Source: Palsa-1150 sp036490515
GTDB taxonomy: Bacteria > Myxococcota_A > Polyangia > Polyangiales > Polyangiaceae
Direction of reading: 5' to 3'
Length of the DNA: 64,000 nucleotides
NCBI GenBank assembly: GCA_036490515.1
Contig: DASXDU010000018.1
Location: 1-64,000, forward strand
Of the stretch, positions 18,705 to 28,974 are shown piece by piece (positions within the stretch are counted from its first letter, which is position 1; the number at the start of each line of letters is the position of its first letter). The translations under genes and the position numbers were made by a program. The notes under the pieces are model-generated. The model had not been told where the DNA came from and ran no database searches. It saw only the letters and a program-made list of their open reading frames with translations.

Positions 18705-19724
18705 TCAGCCGGTGCCCCGCAGCCCTGCCAGCTCCTCTTTGTGGGCGCGCGTGACGAGCAGGCGCATCGCCTCGAGCAGCGGACGGCCGTGGTGGAGGAC
18801 GTGGTGCACCTGCTCGGTGATGGGCATGTCGACGCCGCGCTCGGTCGCGAGCGCCCACGCCGCGGCGGAAGTGCGGAACCCCTCGGCCACCGACCTGTGC
18901 GCCTTCACGTACGCCTGCGGGTCTTCGCCCTGCGCGACCGCCATGCCGAGGCGCCGGTTGCGCGAGAGCTCCCCGCCGCAGGTGAGGAAGAGGTCCCCCA
19001 CGCCGGCGAGGCCGAGGAACGTCAGCGGGTCGGCGCCCAGCGCGACGCCGAGGCGGCTCATCTCGGCGAGGCCGCGCGTCGTCAGCGCCGCGCGCGCGTT
19101 GAGCCCCAGGGACAGCCCGTCGCACGCCCCCGCGGCGACCGCGATGACGTTCTTCACGGCGCCCCCGACCTGAACGCCGACCATGTCGCCGCTCGCGTAG
19201 ACGCGGAACATCGGCGCGTGTAGGGCGCCCTGGACGGCACGCGCGGCGGTCATCGACTCGGACGCGACGACGACGTCGGTCGGCAGGCCGGACGCGACCT
19301 CGCGGGCGAAGCTCGGCCCCGAGAGGACCGCGAGCCGGCCGGGCGCGACCTGCGGCAGTGCCTCGCGCACGACGTCCGTCATCAGCGCGTGCGTCCCCTC
19401 CTCGATGCCCTTGGTCGCCACGACGACGAGCGCCTCCGGCGAGATGGCGCGCGCGACGCGGGCGGCGACGGACCGGAGGTGCTCGGACGGCGGCACGAGA
19501 ATCACGAGCCGGGCGTCGTCGACGACCGCCTCCGCGTCCGTGGACGCACGCAGGGACGGAGGAAGCGCGACACCCGGCAGGTACGTCCGGTTCTCGTGCG
19601 CGCCGGTCACGTCGGCCGCGACGTCGGGCTCGATGGCCCAGAGCGCGACGTCGTGGTCGAGCCGCGCCGCGTGGGCCGCGAGCGCCGTTCCCCACGCGCC
19701 CCCGCCGACGACCGCGACGCGCAC
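18705..19724 (-). CDS. gpsA: NAD(P)-dependent glycerol-3-phosphate dehydrogenase
   Basis: Reduces dihydroxyacetone phosphate to sn-glycerol 3-phosphate for phospholipid synthesis. The 339-residue protein starts with GTG and opens with the nucleotide-binding loop VAVVGGGAWGTALA. Further signatures are LSGPSFAREVASGLPT, the catalytic Lys in GGAVKNVIAVAAG, the substrate-binding NARAALTTRGLAEM, and GVGDLFLTC. The length matches the family. It starts three bases after the stop of the Ser/Thr kinase gene, so the two are probably co-transcribed. psd, another phospholipid gene, lies further down the same strand. Confidence 0.97.
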   Translation of the reverse strand: MRVAVVGGGAWGTALAAHAARLDHDVALWAIEPDVAADVTGAHENRTYLPGVALPPSLRASTDAEAVVDDARLVILVPPSEHLRSVAARVARAISPEALVVVATKGIEEGTHALMTDVVREALPQVAPGRLAVLSGPSFAREVASGLPTDVVVASESMTAARAVQGALHAPMFRVYASGDMVGVQVGGAVKNVIAVAAGACDGLSLGLNARAALTTRGLAEMSRLGVALGADPLTFLGLAGVGDLFLTCGGELSRNRRLGMAVAQGEDPQAYVKAHRSVAEGFRTSAAAWALATERGVDMPITEQVHHVLHHGRPLLEAMRLLVTRAHKEELAGLRGTG

Positions 19725-19727
19725 GGA

Positions 19728-21434
<1,707 letters not shown>

Positions 21435-21526
21435 GGGGTCCGAGGCCAGCCTAGCATCGCCCGGGCCGCTCCCGGCAAAGCGGCTGGCCTGCTGAGACGA
21501 GAGAACAGGGAGGCGTGGAGACGGGC

Positions 21527-22660
21527 CTAGCGGCCGGAGGCGACGAACACGACGTCGAGGCGCTCGTTTCGGGCGCGCTCCTTCGCGTCCGCCGGGTCGA
21601 CCAGGGGGGCGCGGACGCCGGCTTGCTCGGTCTGGATGCGCGTCGTGGGCACACCGCCGGCGGCGAGCGCCCTGGCCGCGGCCTCGGCCCGCTTCGCGTC
21701 GGCGTCGTCGCGCGGCGGTGCGGGCTGCGCGTCGTGCACGACGACCTGCACGCCGAACCCGGGGTGCGCTGCGGCAACGCGCCCCAGCTCCCTCAGCTTC
21801 GTCTCGGCGTCGCCCGCCAGCGACGGCCCGTGAAACGCCTCGTGCAGCGACACCAGCACCCCGCGCTCGTCGCGCACCGGAGCCCATCCGCCGCTCGCGG
21901 AGAGCTCCGCGAGCAGCGCGTCCGACTTGCCTGCGTCGTCGCCCGACGCGCGCCGCGCCCGCGACAGCACCTCGAGACACTGCGCCCTCGCCCGCGCCGC
22001 GTCGTCGATCGGGGCGGCGCGTCCCGCCGACGCCACGCGCTGCTCGAGCTTCTTCAGCTCGGCATCCGCCTCGCCGAGCCCGGCCGCGTCGGCCGCCACG
22101 AGCCGCCCGGCGTCGCAGAGGAGCCTCGCCTCCGTCACGAGCGACCGCGCAGCCACGAGCCGCGCCGCCTCCCTCTCGCCCGTCGCCGGCTCGCTCGATG
22201 CCGGGAGCAGCCGCTCGCGCGTCGCCCGCACGCGATCCTCGAGCGCGGTCGCCTCCCGGTCGAGCTCCGCGCGCGACGCCTCGAGCGCCTGCGCCTGCGC
22301 GCTCGCGTCGTCCAGCGACTTCTGTGCGTCGGCGAGCTCCGTCGTCGCCCGCGCGAGGCGTACGACCGCGATGGCCCTGCCGTAGGCCGCGAGCGCGCGC
22401 TGCGCGTGCAACACGGCCCCCACGTCGTCGCCCGCCGCGTGCTCGGCGAGCGCGATGCGCCGCTCCTCCTCGGCGCGAGCGAAGGCCTCGGGCGCGAGGT
22501 GCGCCCCCTCGATCGCCGCCGGCCCGCCCCGCGCGCGCTCCATGTCGTCGATGGCCGCCACGTGCAGCGTCGTCGCTCCGCACCCTGCGAGCACGCTCGC
22601 CGCGGCCAGAGCCGTTGCCACGACCCACCCTTTCACCGAACCCGCCACGACACCCGTCAC
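21527..22660 (-). CDS. Coiled-coil lipoprotein with OmpA-like C-terminus
   Basis: A 377-residue protein beginning at GTG 22660, which overlaps the upstream stop by four bases (GTGA). The signal peptide ends in ASVLAGC, a lipobox. Residues about 40-240 are Ala/Glu/Arg-rich helices likely to form coiled coils. The last 120 residues resemble an OmpA/MotB peptidoglycan-binding fold: FHGPSLAGDAETKLRELGRV, AKRAEAAARALAAGGVPTTRI, and the closing RARNERLDVVFVA in place of the usual NRRVEI. It would tether the outer membrane to peptidoglycan. It pairs with the upstream secreted coiled-coil protein. The peptidoglycan-binding residues are only partly conserved. Confidence 0.8.
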   Translation of the reverse strand: MTGVVAGSVKGWVVATALAAASVLAGCGATTLHVAAIDDMERARGGPAAIEGAHLAPEAFARAEEERRIALAEHAAGDDVGAVLHAQRALAAYGRAIAVVRLARATTELADAQKSLDDASAQAQALEASRAELDREATALEDRVRATRERLLPASSEPATGEREAARLVAARSLVTEARLLCDAGRLVAADAAGLGEADAELKKLEQRVASAGRAAPIDDAARARAQCLEVLSRARRASGDDAGKSDALLAELSASGGWAPVRDERGVLVSLHEAFHGPSLAGDAETKLRELGRVAAAHPGFGVQVVVHDAQPAPPRDDADAKRAEAAARALAAGGVPTTRIQTEQAGVRAPLVDPADAKERARNERLDVVFVASGR

Positions 22661-23307
22661 GGAGCGCCTCCCGTCTTCGACGGCCTGGGCTCGCCGGCGA
22701 CCGGCTTCGTGCCGCCGGCGCCGCCCTTCCCCGCCCCCTTCCTCCCGTGTGCCTCGTGCGCGTCGTGCGCGTCGTGCGCGTTCTTGCCGTGCGGCTTCTC
22801 GCCGTCGTGCACCTCGACGGCGACGCGGTCCGGATGGGGCGCCCTCCCTGCCTCCTCGAGCTCCGCCTTCAGCCGGCCCACGCGCGCGATGCCCTCCTCG
22901 ACGAGGGCCCGCGTCCGCTCGAGCTGCGCCTGCGCGTCGACCGCCTTCTTCCGGAGCTCGTCGGCCTTCGTCTCGGCGTCGGCGGCCTTCGCGAGGTCCC
23001 GCCCCGTCTCGGCCCACTCGAGCGCCAGCCCGTCGGCCGCCTTCGCGTGCGGCTCGTCGCCGGCCGCGCGCATCCGCACCGCGCGCTCGAGCGCGTTCTT
23101 CGCGTTGCCGACCGCCTCGGCCGTCACGGCGGCGTGCGACGCGTCGCCGTCGTGCTCGAGCTGCGCGACGATCGCCGTCGCCGACGCGTGGTCGTCCGCG
23201 GAATCGGCCCGCGCGGTCCCCGTCACCGTCACGCCGCCCGCCATCGCGACCACGGCGAGGGCCACGCCCGCTGCCTTTCCCGCGCTCCGCCGCCGCCCGC
23301 GATCCAT
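22657..23307 (-). CDS. Secreted coiled-coil protein (DUF4398-like)
   Basis: A 216-residue protein. The ATG at 23307 gives a Tat/Sec-like basic start (MDRGRRRSAGKAAG), a hydrophobic run and cleavage after TARA. The mature part is a helical, Ala/Glu-rich segment (about 40-160) similar to DUF4398 proteins, which often occur beside OmpA-domain lipoproteins. The tail is rich in His, Lys and Gly (HDAHDAHEAHGRKG), which may bind metal or charged polymers. Translation appears coupled to the OmpA-like gene by a four-base overlap. It is divergent from the dCMP deaminase gene with about 80 bp between. Confidence 0.75.
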   Translation of the reverse strand: MDRGRRRSAGKAAGVALAVVAMAGGVTVTGTARADSADDHASATAIVAQLEHDGDASHAAVTAEAVGNAKNALERAVRMRAAGDEPHAKAADGLALEWAETGRDLAKAADAETKADELRKKAVDAQAQLERTRALVEEGIARVGRLKAELEEAGRAPHPDRVAVEVHDGEKPHGKNAHDAHDAHEAHGRKGAGKGGAGGTKPVAGEPRPSKTGGAP

Positions 23308-23389
23308 CGCCCCTCGATGCCGCCTCGCGCGTCCTTTGTCAATTCGCGCGTCCATTGCGGCCGCGGCGGCCACGCTCTAGGGATGCGTC

Positions 23390-23860
23390 ATGGGCGAGGT
23401 GGGCAGCATCGGCAAGCCGGCACGCGTGCGCGTCTCCTGGGACGAGTACTTCATGAACATCGCGCGCGAGGTCTCGACGCGCTCGACCTGCGACCGCAAG
23501 TTCGTCGGGTCGGTCATCGTGCGCGACAAGAGCATCCTCGCGACGGGCTACAACGGCAGCATCCGGGGCCTTCCGCACTGCGACGAGGAGGGCCACCTCA
23601 TGGAGGACGGTCACTGCGTGCGCACGGTGCACGCCGAGGCCAACGCCATCGTCCAGGCCGCGCGCAACGGCGTCCGCGTCGACGGCGCGCACATCTACGT
23701 CACGGCGAGCCCGTGCTGGGGGTGCTTCCGCCTCATCGCCAACGCGGGCATCGGCCGCATCTGCTTCGGGGAGCTCTATCGCGACACCCGCATCTTCGAC
23801 GTCGCCACGCGCCTCGGCATCGAGCTCGTCGACATGTCGAAGCCCGGCGGCGCCCGATGA
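23390..23860 (+). CDS. Deoxycytidylate (dCMP) deaminase family protein
   Basis: A zinc-dependent cytidine-deaminase-fold enzyme of 156 residues that would convert dCMP to dUMP for thymidylate synthesis. The active-site motif is HAEANAI (His81, Glu83) with SPCWGCF supplying Cys109 and Cys112. The second Cys/His cluster of dCMP deaminases (Cys34, Cys64, Cys76 region) is present, and ATGYNGSIRGLPHC is the characteristic substrate segment. It is followed 16 bp downstream by ddl with its own ribosome-binding site. In firmicutes the homologue is ComEB; a competence role is not implied here. Confidence 0.93.
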   Translation: MGEVGSIGKPARVRVSWDEYFMNIAREVSTRSTCDRKFVGSVIVRDKSILATGYNGSIRGLPHCDEEGHLMEDGHCVRTVHAEANAIVQAARNGVRVDGAHIYVTASPCWGCFRLIANAGIGRICFGELYRDTRIFDVATRLGIELVDMSKPGGAR

Positions 23861-23876
23861 GGAGAGGAGCCGCGGC

Positions 23877-24932
23877 GTGAAGTTGTCGGTCGCGGTGGTG
23901 CAGGGGGGCGCGTCGACGGAGGCGGAGGTGAGCCGGGCCTCGGCGAAGGGGGTTGCCGCCGCGCTCGAGGAGGCGGGGCATCGCGTGGTGCGGCTCGAGC
24001 TCGACGTGTTCCTCTCGGAATCGCTGCGGACGGGCGGGTACGACGTCGTCTTCCCGGCGGTGCACGGCGCGCTCGGCGAGGACGGGAGCCTCCAGGGTCT
24101 GCTCGAGGTGCTCGGCATGCCGTACGTCGGCTCGGGTGTGCTCGCGAGCGCGCTCGCGATGGACAAGCGCGTGGCGCGCATCCTCTTCCAGCGCGCGGGG
24201 CTGCCGGTCGCGAAGGGCCTCGCCGTGACGCGCTCCGAGGGGGACTCGCGCACGGCCGCCGAGCGAGCCCGCCGCGAGGTGGGCGCTCGCCTCGTCGTGA
24301 AGCCGTCCTCGCACGGCTCGGCCATCGGCGTGACGCGCCTCGAGGCAGCGGCGCCGCTCGACGACGTCGCGAAGGCCATCGACGCCGTCTGGACGATCGA
24401 CGACGTCGCCCTGGTCGAGCACTTCGCCCGCGGCCGCGAGATGACGTGCGGCGTGCTGCAAATGGAGGGGGACGGCGCGCCGGTCGCGCTCCCGCCGACC
24501 GAGATCCTTTCGCCGAAGGACCCCTTCTATACGTACGAAGCGCGCTACGCGCCGGGCCGCAGCGTCCACGTCTGCCCGGCGGAGCTTCCGCGCGCGGCCT
24601 TCGCGCGCGTGCAAGAGGTGGCGCTCGGCGCATTCCGGGCCGTCGGCGGCCGCGATCTCGCGCGCGTCGATCTCATCGTCGGCGACACGCCGGAGGAGAC
24701 GCGCCAGGAGACCGGCGAGGGCGACGCACGCTCCGGCCGGGAGGAGCCCCAGACCGACGTCGTCACCCTCCTCGAGGTGAACACCCTCCCCGGCATGACC
24801 GCCACCAGCCTCTTCCCCGAGGCGGCCGCCGTGCACGGCCTCCCCATGCCGCGGTGGTGCGATGCCCTGGTCGTGCGCGCACATGCGCGCGGGCCCACCC
24901 GGCGCCTTCCCCCCCTGCCTCTTCCGCTGTGA
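23877..24932 (+). CDS. ddl: D-alanine--D-alanine ligase
   Basis: ATP-grasp enzyme making the D-Ala-D-Ala dipeptide for peptidoglycan. GTG at 23877 follows GGAGAGGAG (23861-23869) at good spacing. The N-domain has VVQGGASTEAEVSRASA and FPAVHGALGEDG; the central ATP-grasp has PYVGSGVLASALAMDK and VVKPSSHGSAIGV; the metal/phosphate site is LLEVNTLPGMT. An acidic insertion of about 25 residues (DTPEETRQETGEGDARSG) sits just before LLEVNTLPG, and the C-terminus carries a Pro/Leu-rich tail. The length is 351 residues. The typical serine and tyrosine of the omega loop region are plausible but were not checked by alignment. Confidence 0.95.
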   Translation: MKLSVAVVQGGASTEAEVSRASAKGVAAALEEAGHRVVRLELDVFLSESLRTGGYDVVFPAVHGALGEDGSLQGLLEVLGMPYVGSGVLASALAMDKRVARILFQRAGLPVAKGLAVTRSEGDSRTAAERARREVGARLVVKPSSHGSAIGVTRLEAAAPLDDVAKAIDAVWTIDDVALVEHFARGREMTCGVLQMEGDGAPVALPPTEILSPKDPFYTYEARYAPGRSVHVCPAELPRAAFARVQEVALGAFRAVGGRDLARVDLIVGDTPEETRQETGEGDARSGREEPQTDVVTLLEVNTLPGMTATSLFPEAAAVHGLPMPRWCDALVVRAHARGPTRRLPPLPLPL

Positions 24933-25060
24933 CTGCGTGTCGGCGGCCTCGCGGGGCCGTTCGACCAACTTTTCGTGCAGTTCCCGCGTCCAACGCACCA
25001 TCGGGCCCTGGACACGTCTCGTCCCGGGCTCCACTCTGTTCGAAGGAGGAGCGTCCGATC

Positions 25061-26143
25061 GTGGTCCGTGACTCGCTCTTCGGCGAGCGCATCGTTTGGC
25101 AGGGCAAGTGCCGGGCGGTGACCCTCCCGGCGACGTTCAAGGTCGTCTCCGCCATGGCGGGCGTCACCTCGGCCGTCACGCTCTCCTACGCGGTCGTCGT
25201 GGCCGAGTCGCTGGCCGTCCCGGTCGGGGGGATGGTGCTCTTCGCCGCCTGGTGCGCGACGCTCGCGCTCGCGGCGTGGCGCCTGCCGCTCTGGTGGCGC
25301 GCCCAGCTCGAGTACCTCGTCACCGACAAGCACGTCATCTGGCGGCGCGGCCGGCTCCGTCGCTCCATCGACATCCACCAGGTGAGCTACGCGCTCATCC
25401 GCTGGGACGCGCGCAACCCCTCCGTGGGCGACCTCGTCATCGTGCGCGCCGTCCCCACGGGCGCCCTCCGCCGCACGCTCTCGCTCACGCTGCACGACGT
25501 CGAGGCGCCCGACCGCCTCTGGGCCATCATCCGCGGCGTCGAGCCGAGCGTCCCCCTCGGGAGCGGCGAGCGTTTCCTCGGGCAGCGGCTCGATCCCGGG
25601 GAGCGCATCCTCTGGTCGGGGTCCCCGCTCGCGTCGGCGTGGACGGCGCGGCGCGCGGCGACGGCCGCGATGGGCGGCGCGCTGGGCCTCCTCTTCGTGC
25701 GCTCGCTCGCGAAGTCGATCCCCTCGCTCACGAAGGTGCTTCGCCTCCACGCCCTGCCGCCCGCGCTCGCGGCGCTCCTCGTCGGCGGGGCCGCGCTCGG
25801 AATGCTGCTCCTCCTCGCCGTCGCAGTGGGGGTCGCCTACGCGGCCGTCATCCGCCCCGCGCGCCTCGCCCGCGCGACGCGTTACTTCGTGACCAACGCG
25901 CGTGTCCTCATCCGCCGCGACAACGAGGAGCTCTCGCTCGACCGCTCGCGCATCGCGTACGTCATCGACGCCCCGTGGAAGAAGCTCCACGACGTCTTCC
26001 TCGTCCTCGACGGCCCCCAGGCCCGCGCGATGGCCCCGAGCGGAGCGTTCGGCACCGAGGACAAGGACGACGCGCTGCGGCCGGTGTTCGCGGCCATCGC
26101 GGACGCCGAGACCGTGGGGGAGATCCTCAAGAAGGCGGCGTGA
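25061..26143 (+). CDS. Membrane protein with two bacterial PH domains
   Basis: A 360-residue protein. GTG 25061 is chosen because GAAGGAGGA (25042-25050) precedes it at about ten bases and the upstream frame overlaps ddl. It has an internal duplication: a pair of membrane helices (about 30-72) followed by a PH-like unit (YLVTDKHVIWRRGRLRRSID), then a second helix pair (about 205-270) with YFVTNARVLIRRDNEELSLD. This is the YdbS/YdbT-like bPH_2 arrangement. Known members contribute to resistance to envelope stress or bacteriocins, but the role here is not shown. It is probably a monocistron in the inner membrane. Confidence 0.85.
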   Translation: MVRDSLFGERIVWQGKCRAVTLPATFKVVSAMAGVTSAVTLSYAVVVAESLAVPVGGMVLFAAWCATLALAAWRLPLWWRAQLEYLVTDKHVIWRRGRLRRSIDIHQVSYALIRWDARNPSVGDLVIVRAVPTGALRRTLSLTLHDVEAPDRLWAIIRGVEPSVPLGSGERFLGQRLDPGERILWSGSPLASAWTARRAATAAMGGALGLLFVRSLAKSIPSLTKVLRLHALPPALAALLVGGAALGMLLLLAVAVGVAYAAVIRPARLARATRYFVTNARVLIRRDNEELSLDRSRIAYVIDAPWKKLHDVFLVLDGPQARAMAPSGAFGTEDKDDALRPVFAAIADAETVGEILKKAA

Positions 26144-26149
26144 GGCGCC

Positions 26150-26440
26150 CTACGAACGTGTCACGGCGACCGCGCCGAGGGCGACCAGCCGGCGGACGGC
26201 AGACCGGACGCGCTCGGCGGGGAGACCACTCCGCTCGGCGATGACGGAAACCGTCGCGCGATCGTCCAGGTACGTCATGACCAGAGCCTGCTCTTCGTCG
26301 AGGGGGAGAAGGGCGAGCTCGTCGTAGTCCTTGACGATGCGAGGCGCGACGGCGTCGTCCACCGCCGGAGGGGGAACCCCGAGTTGCCAGTCGGGCCACA
26401 CTATACCGATGAGGATACCACAGACGGTGGCGCGACGCAT
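26150..26440 (-). CDS. Small winged-helix-like protein
   Basis: Hypothetical 96-residue protein (ATG 26440). The C-terminal 60 residues (DEEQALVMTYLDDRATVSVIAERSGLPAERVRSAVRRLVALGAV) have the spacing of a winged helix-turn-helix similar to DNA-binding subdomains of MarR/ArsR-like proteins. The first 20 residues are hydrophobic and may be an over-extended start; a downstream GTG (VDDAVAPRI) is possible. It converges on the PH-domain gene. The target is unknown. Confidence 0.55.
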   Translation of the reverse strand: MRRATVCGILIGIVWPDWQLGVPPPAVDDAVAPRIVKDYDELALLPLDEEQALVMTYLDDRATVSVIAERSGLPAERVRSAVRRLVALGAVAVTRS

Positions 26441-26499
26441 TGACGTCGCGGTGAGTTGCGCTGCGTGAACGCAGCCTGCTCGCCGGCGTCAGACCGCTC

Positions 26500-28701
26500 T
26501 CACCCCGGGAACGGCACCGCGAGGCGCAGCATGACGCGCCGGAGAGGCGCGTACGCGCTGCCCACGTACCCCGTCGCGATCCGGATCGCGTAGACGTCGT
26601 CGAATGCGTTGAGCACGTCGAGTGCCACCTCGGGGTGCAGCGGCACGTCGAAGCGGTGCCGCAGCGTCACGTCGAGTGTCACGTGCGGCGGGACGCTGAG
26701 CTGGTCGGTCGCGCCCGTACGAAGGCCGCTGCCGTAGTTGATCAGGCCCGAGAGGTGCGAGCTCGCACGCGCGTCGTGCAGGTCGAAGCCCACGTTGCTC
26801 GTCCAGGTCTGCACGTGGTCGAGCGTGCCCCAGCCCGTCGACGCGAGCTCCGCCGGCGTGAAGAGGTAGCGCTCCGACGCGAAGCCCTGCCCCTGCGCGA
26901 TCTGCCATCCGCCGTTGGCGAACCCGTCGAGGATTCGCGACGGCGACACCACCGCCGCGATCTCAGCGCCCACCGCCCTACCCCTCGAGAAGTTGTAGCT
27001 CGCGACGAGGTCCGTCGTGCCCACGTTCTGCCGATCCAGCTGGTCGGTGACCAGGCGCCCCCAGCCCGTGAGGGTCAGCGTGGCTCTTTGCGCGATGCGG
27101 TCGGAGAAGCCGATCTCGCTCATCCAATCCCTCTCGGCCTTGAGGTCGACCGGGATCGGCTGGCCCGCGAGGGACGGCACCAGGATCCGGGCGGCGACGG
27201 GTGCGTCGATCGCGCTCGGGAGCTGCACGACGTACCCGCCGTAGGCGTGGACTACGAGATCGTCGGTGAACGCGTAGGACACGCCGAGACGACCACTCGG
27301 GCCGCCGAGGACGAGATCCGGCACGCCCGTCCGGAGAAACGACGCGTGCTGCACGTCGGCGCGCGCACCCGGGAGGATCGTCCAGTTCCCGAGCGTGATC
27401 CGGTCCTGGACGAACGCGCCCGCCACGAGCACGTTCGTCCGGTCACTGCCCGACAGCGTGCCGGCCGGGTCCGCCCCGCCGAGAGGCGACCCGTCGTCGC
27501 GCTGGTACGACACGTAGTCGACCTTGCTCTCGGCGACGTCCACCATCGCGCCAGCCTTCCACGTCTGGCTCGGCCCCGCCTTCCACGCGAAGGTCGTCGA
27601 CAGGCCCCCGTGGACGATGTCGCGCGTGACGTCGCTGCACGTCGAGCCGGGATCGGCGGTGGGGCCGAGCGAGCCCGCAGGATCGCACAGCAGGCTCCCG
27701 TGGATCGCGTGAGCGTAGGGCGCGATCTGCACCGTCGCGTCGTCCCTGATGCGATGCACGTACGACAGCGCCACGAAGAAGTCGCGCTCGTCGTCGGTCG
27801 GGTTCGCGCCGTACGGCACGAACGGCGGTGGCGGGTTGCCGTACACGTCGACCCCGCGAACCGCACCAGGTGGCGCGTCCGCGAGGGGAAGGACGGTCGG
27901 GTCGATGGGGATCTGGTAGTCGTGCTGGTCGTAGACGGCGATGAGCTCGAGCCGGTCGCGGGCGCCGACCTCGTAATCGACGCGCGCGAAGGCGCTGCCC
28001 GCCTTCATGTCGTCGTGCAGGATCGGGGTCACCGAAGGAGGATCGAGGCCGCGGCTCGTGGTCTGGAAGCTGCCCGCGACGAAGTAGCCCAGCTTGCCGG
28101 CTTGCTGCGAGAAGTCGAACGACGGCTCGAAAAACTGGTAGGTGCCGTACGCGAGCCGGACCTCGCCGGCGGGCGGACCGAGCGCCTTTCGCGTCTCGAT
28201 GTCGACCACGGCGCCGAGCCCGTAGCCGTACTCCGCGGGAAAGCCGCCCGTCGTGAGCGAGAGAGACTGGATGAGGCGCCGGGGGACGAAGTTCCCCACG
28301 CCGTACTGGCCGAGCGGTACCGTGAGCAGCGGAATGCCGTCGATGACGTAGGCGACGTTGCCGTCGGCTCCTCGCGTGTGGACTCCGAAGCCGAAAGTGT
28401 CGTTCACGATGCCGGGCTGGGTCGCGAGCGCGTACGAGAGGGGCTGCGTATCGCCGCCTGGCAGCGACTCGAGGTTCTTGCGCGTGAGCACCGTGACGCT
28501 GGCGCCCGTGCGGTCCGGGGCGGGCGTTCGCGCTCCCGTGACCTCCACCTCCTCGGTTGCGGCGAGCGCGTTCGTCGCCGCAGCGGCAGGCGCGACCGGC
28601 GTCACGGGCGGGTCGGCGCGTGCGGGTGATGGCGACGACGCGGCGAGCCCCGCGAGGACGAACGCCGCCGATCGCGAGATGCGTGGGCGCGTCACGGGCA
28701 T
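26500..28701 (-). CDS. TonB-dependent outer-membrane receptor
   Basis: A 733-residue protein starting at ATG 28701, with a signal peptide ending near SPARADP. After a short linker with a TonB-box-like EEVEVTGARTP comes the plug domain: ASVTVLTRKNLESLPGG, GVHTRGADGNVAYVIDGIPL and YGLGAVVDIETRK. The rest is alternating beta strands ending in Phe-Pro-Gly, consistent with a 22-strand barrel. The substrate is unknown. Its start overlaps the stop of the small lipoprotein gene by ten bases, and the XRE/PBP-like regulator lies just upstream, so the three probably form an operon. The nearby Rieske and haem-motif genes suggest iron, haem or another metal complex as cargo. Confidence 0.92.
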   Translation of the reverse strand: MPVTRPRISRSAAFVLAGLAASSPSPARADPPVTPVAPAAAATNALAATEEVEVTGARTPAPDRTGASVTVLTRKNLESLPGGDTQPLSYALATQPGIVNDTFGFGVHTRGADGNVAYVIDGIPLLTVPLGQYGVGNFVPRRLIQSLSLTTGGFPAEYGYGLGAVVDIETRKALGPPAGEVRLAYGTYQFFEPSFDFSQQAGKLGYFVAGSFQTTSRGLDPPSVTPILHDDMKAGSAFARVDYEVGARDRLELIAVYDQHDYQIPIDPTVLPLADAPPGAVRGVDVYGNPPPPFVPYGANPTDDERDFFVALSYVHRIRDDATVQIAPYAHAIHGSLLCDPAGSLGPTADPGSTCSDVTRDIVHGGLSTTFAWKAGPSQTWKAGAMVDVAESKVDYVSYQRDDGSPLGGADPAGTLSGSDRTNVLVAGAFVQDRITLGNWTILPGARADVQHASFLRTGVPDLVLGGPSGRLGVSYAFTDDLVVHAYGGYVVQLPSAIDAPVAARILVPSLAGQPIPVDLKAERDWMSEIGFSDRIAQRATLTLTGWGRLVTDQLDRQNVGTTDLVASYNFSRGRAVGAEIAAVVSPSRILDGFANGGWQIAQGQGFASERYLFTPAELASTGWGTLDHVQTWTSNVGFDLHDARASSHLSGLINYGSGLRTGATDQLSVPPHVTLDVTLRHRFDVPLHPEVALDVLNAFDDVYAIRIATGYVGSAYAPLRRVMLRLAVPFPG

Positions 28702-28943
28702 GCCGCATCGCCCTCCGCGTCGCTGCACCCCTCCCCTGCGTCCGGAGGCTCGCAACCACCCTCGGGGGCCACGTTCCCGCTGTCGGGGCAGACCCAAGGC
28801 CACCACGCGCCGGGCTCGGGAGACCCGGTGTCCCGGTAGGTGCCGATGCCGCATGCCGCGAGCAGGAGCAGCGCGGAAACGAGGAGGGGCGCGAGCGCGC
28901 GGCGCTTCACCTGGCCGTTCCCGGGGAGATGCGCCGTTCGCAT
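28692..28943 (-). CDS. Small lipoprotein preceding the TonB receptor
   Basis: An 83-residue protein with basic start, LLVSALLLLAAC lipobox, and a short mature part with Cys in CPDSGN, CEPPDAGEGC and a terminal ACP. No known domain. It overlaps the start of the receptor gene by ten bases and lies 31 bases after the regulator stop, so it is probably translated with the receptor and may be its surface partner. Confidence 0.75.
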   Translation of the reverse strand: MRTAHLPGNGQVKRRALAPLLVSALLLLAACGIGTYRDTGSPEPGAWWPWVCPDSGNVAPEGGCEPPDAGEGCSDAEGDAACP

Positions 28944-28974
28944 GCCACGTGTCCCTCGGGCCTCGCCGCTGCCT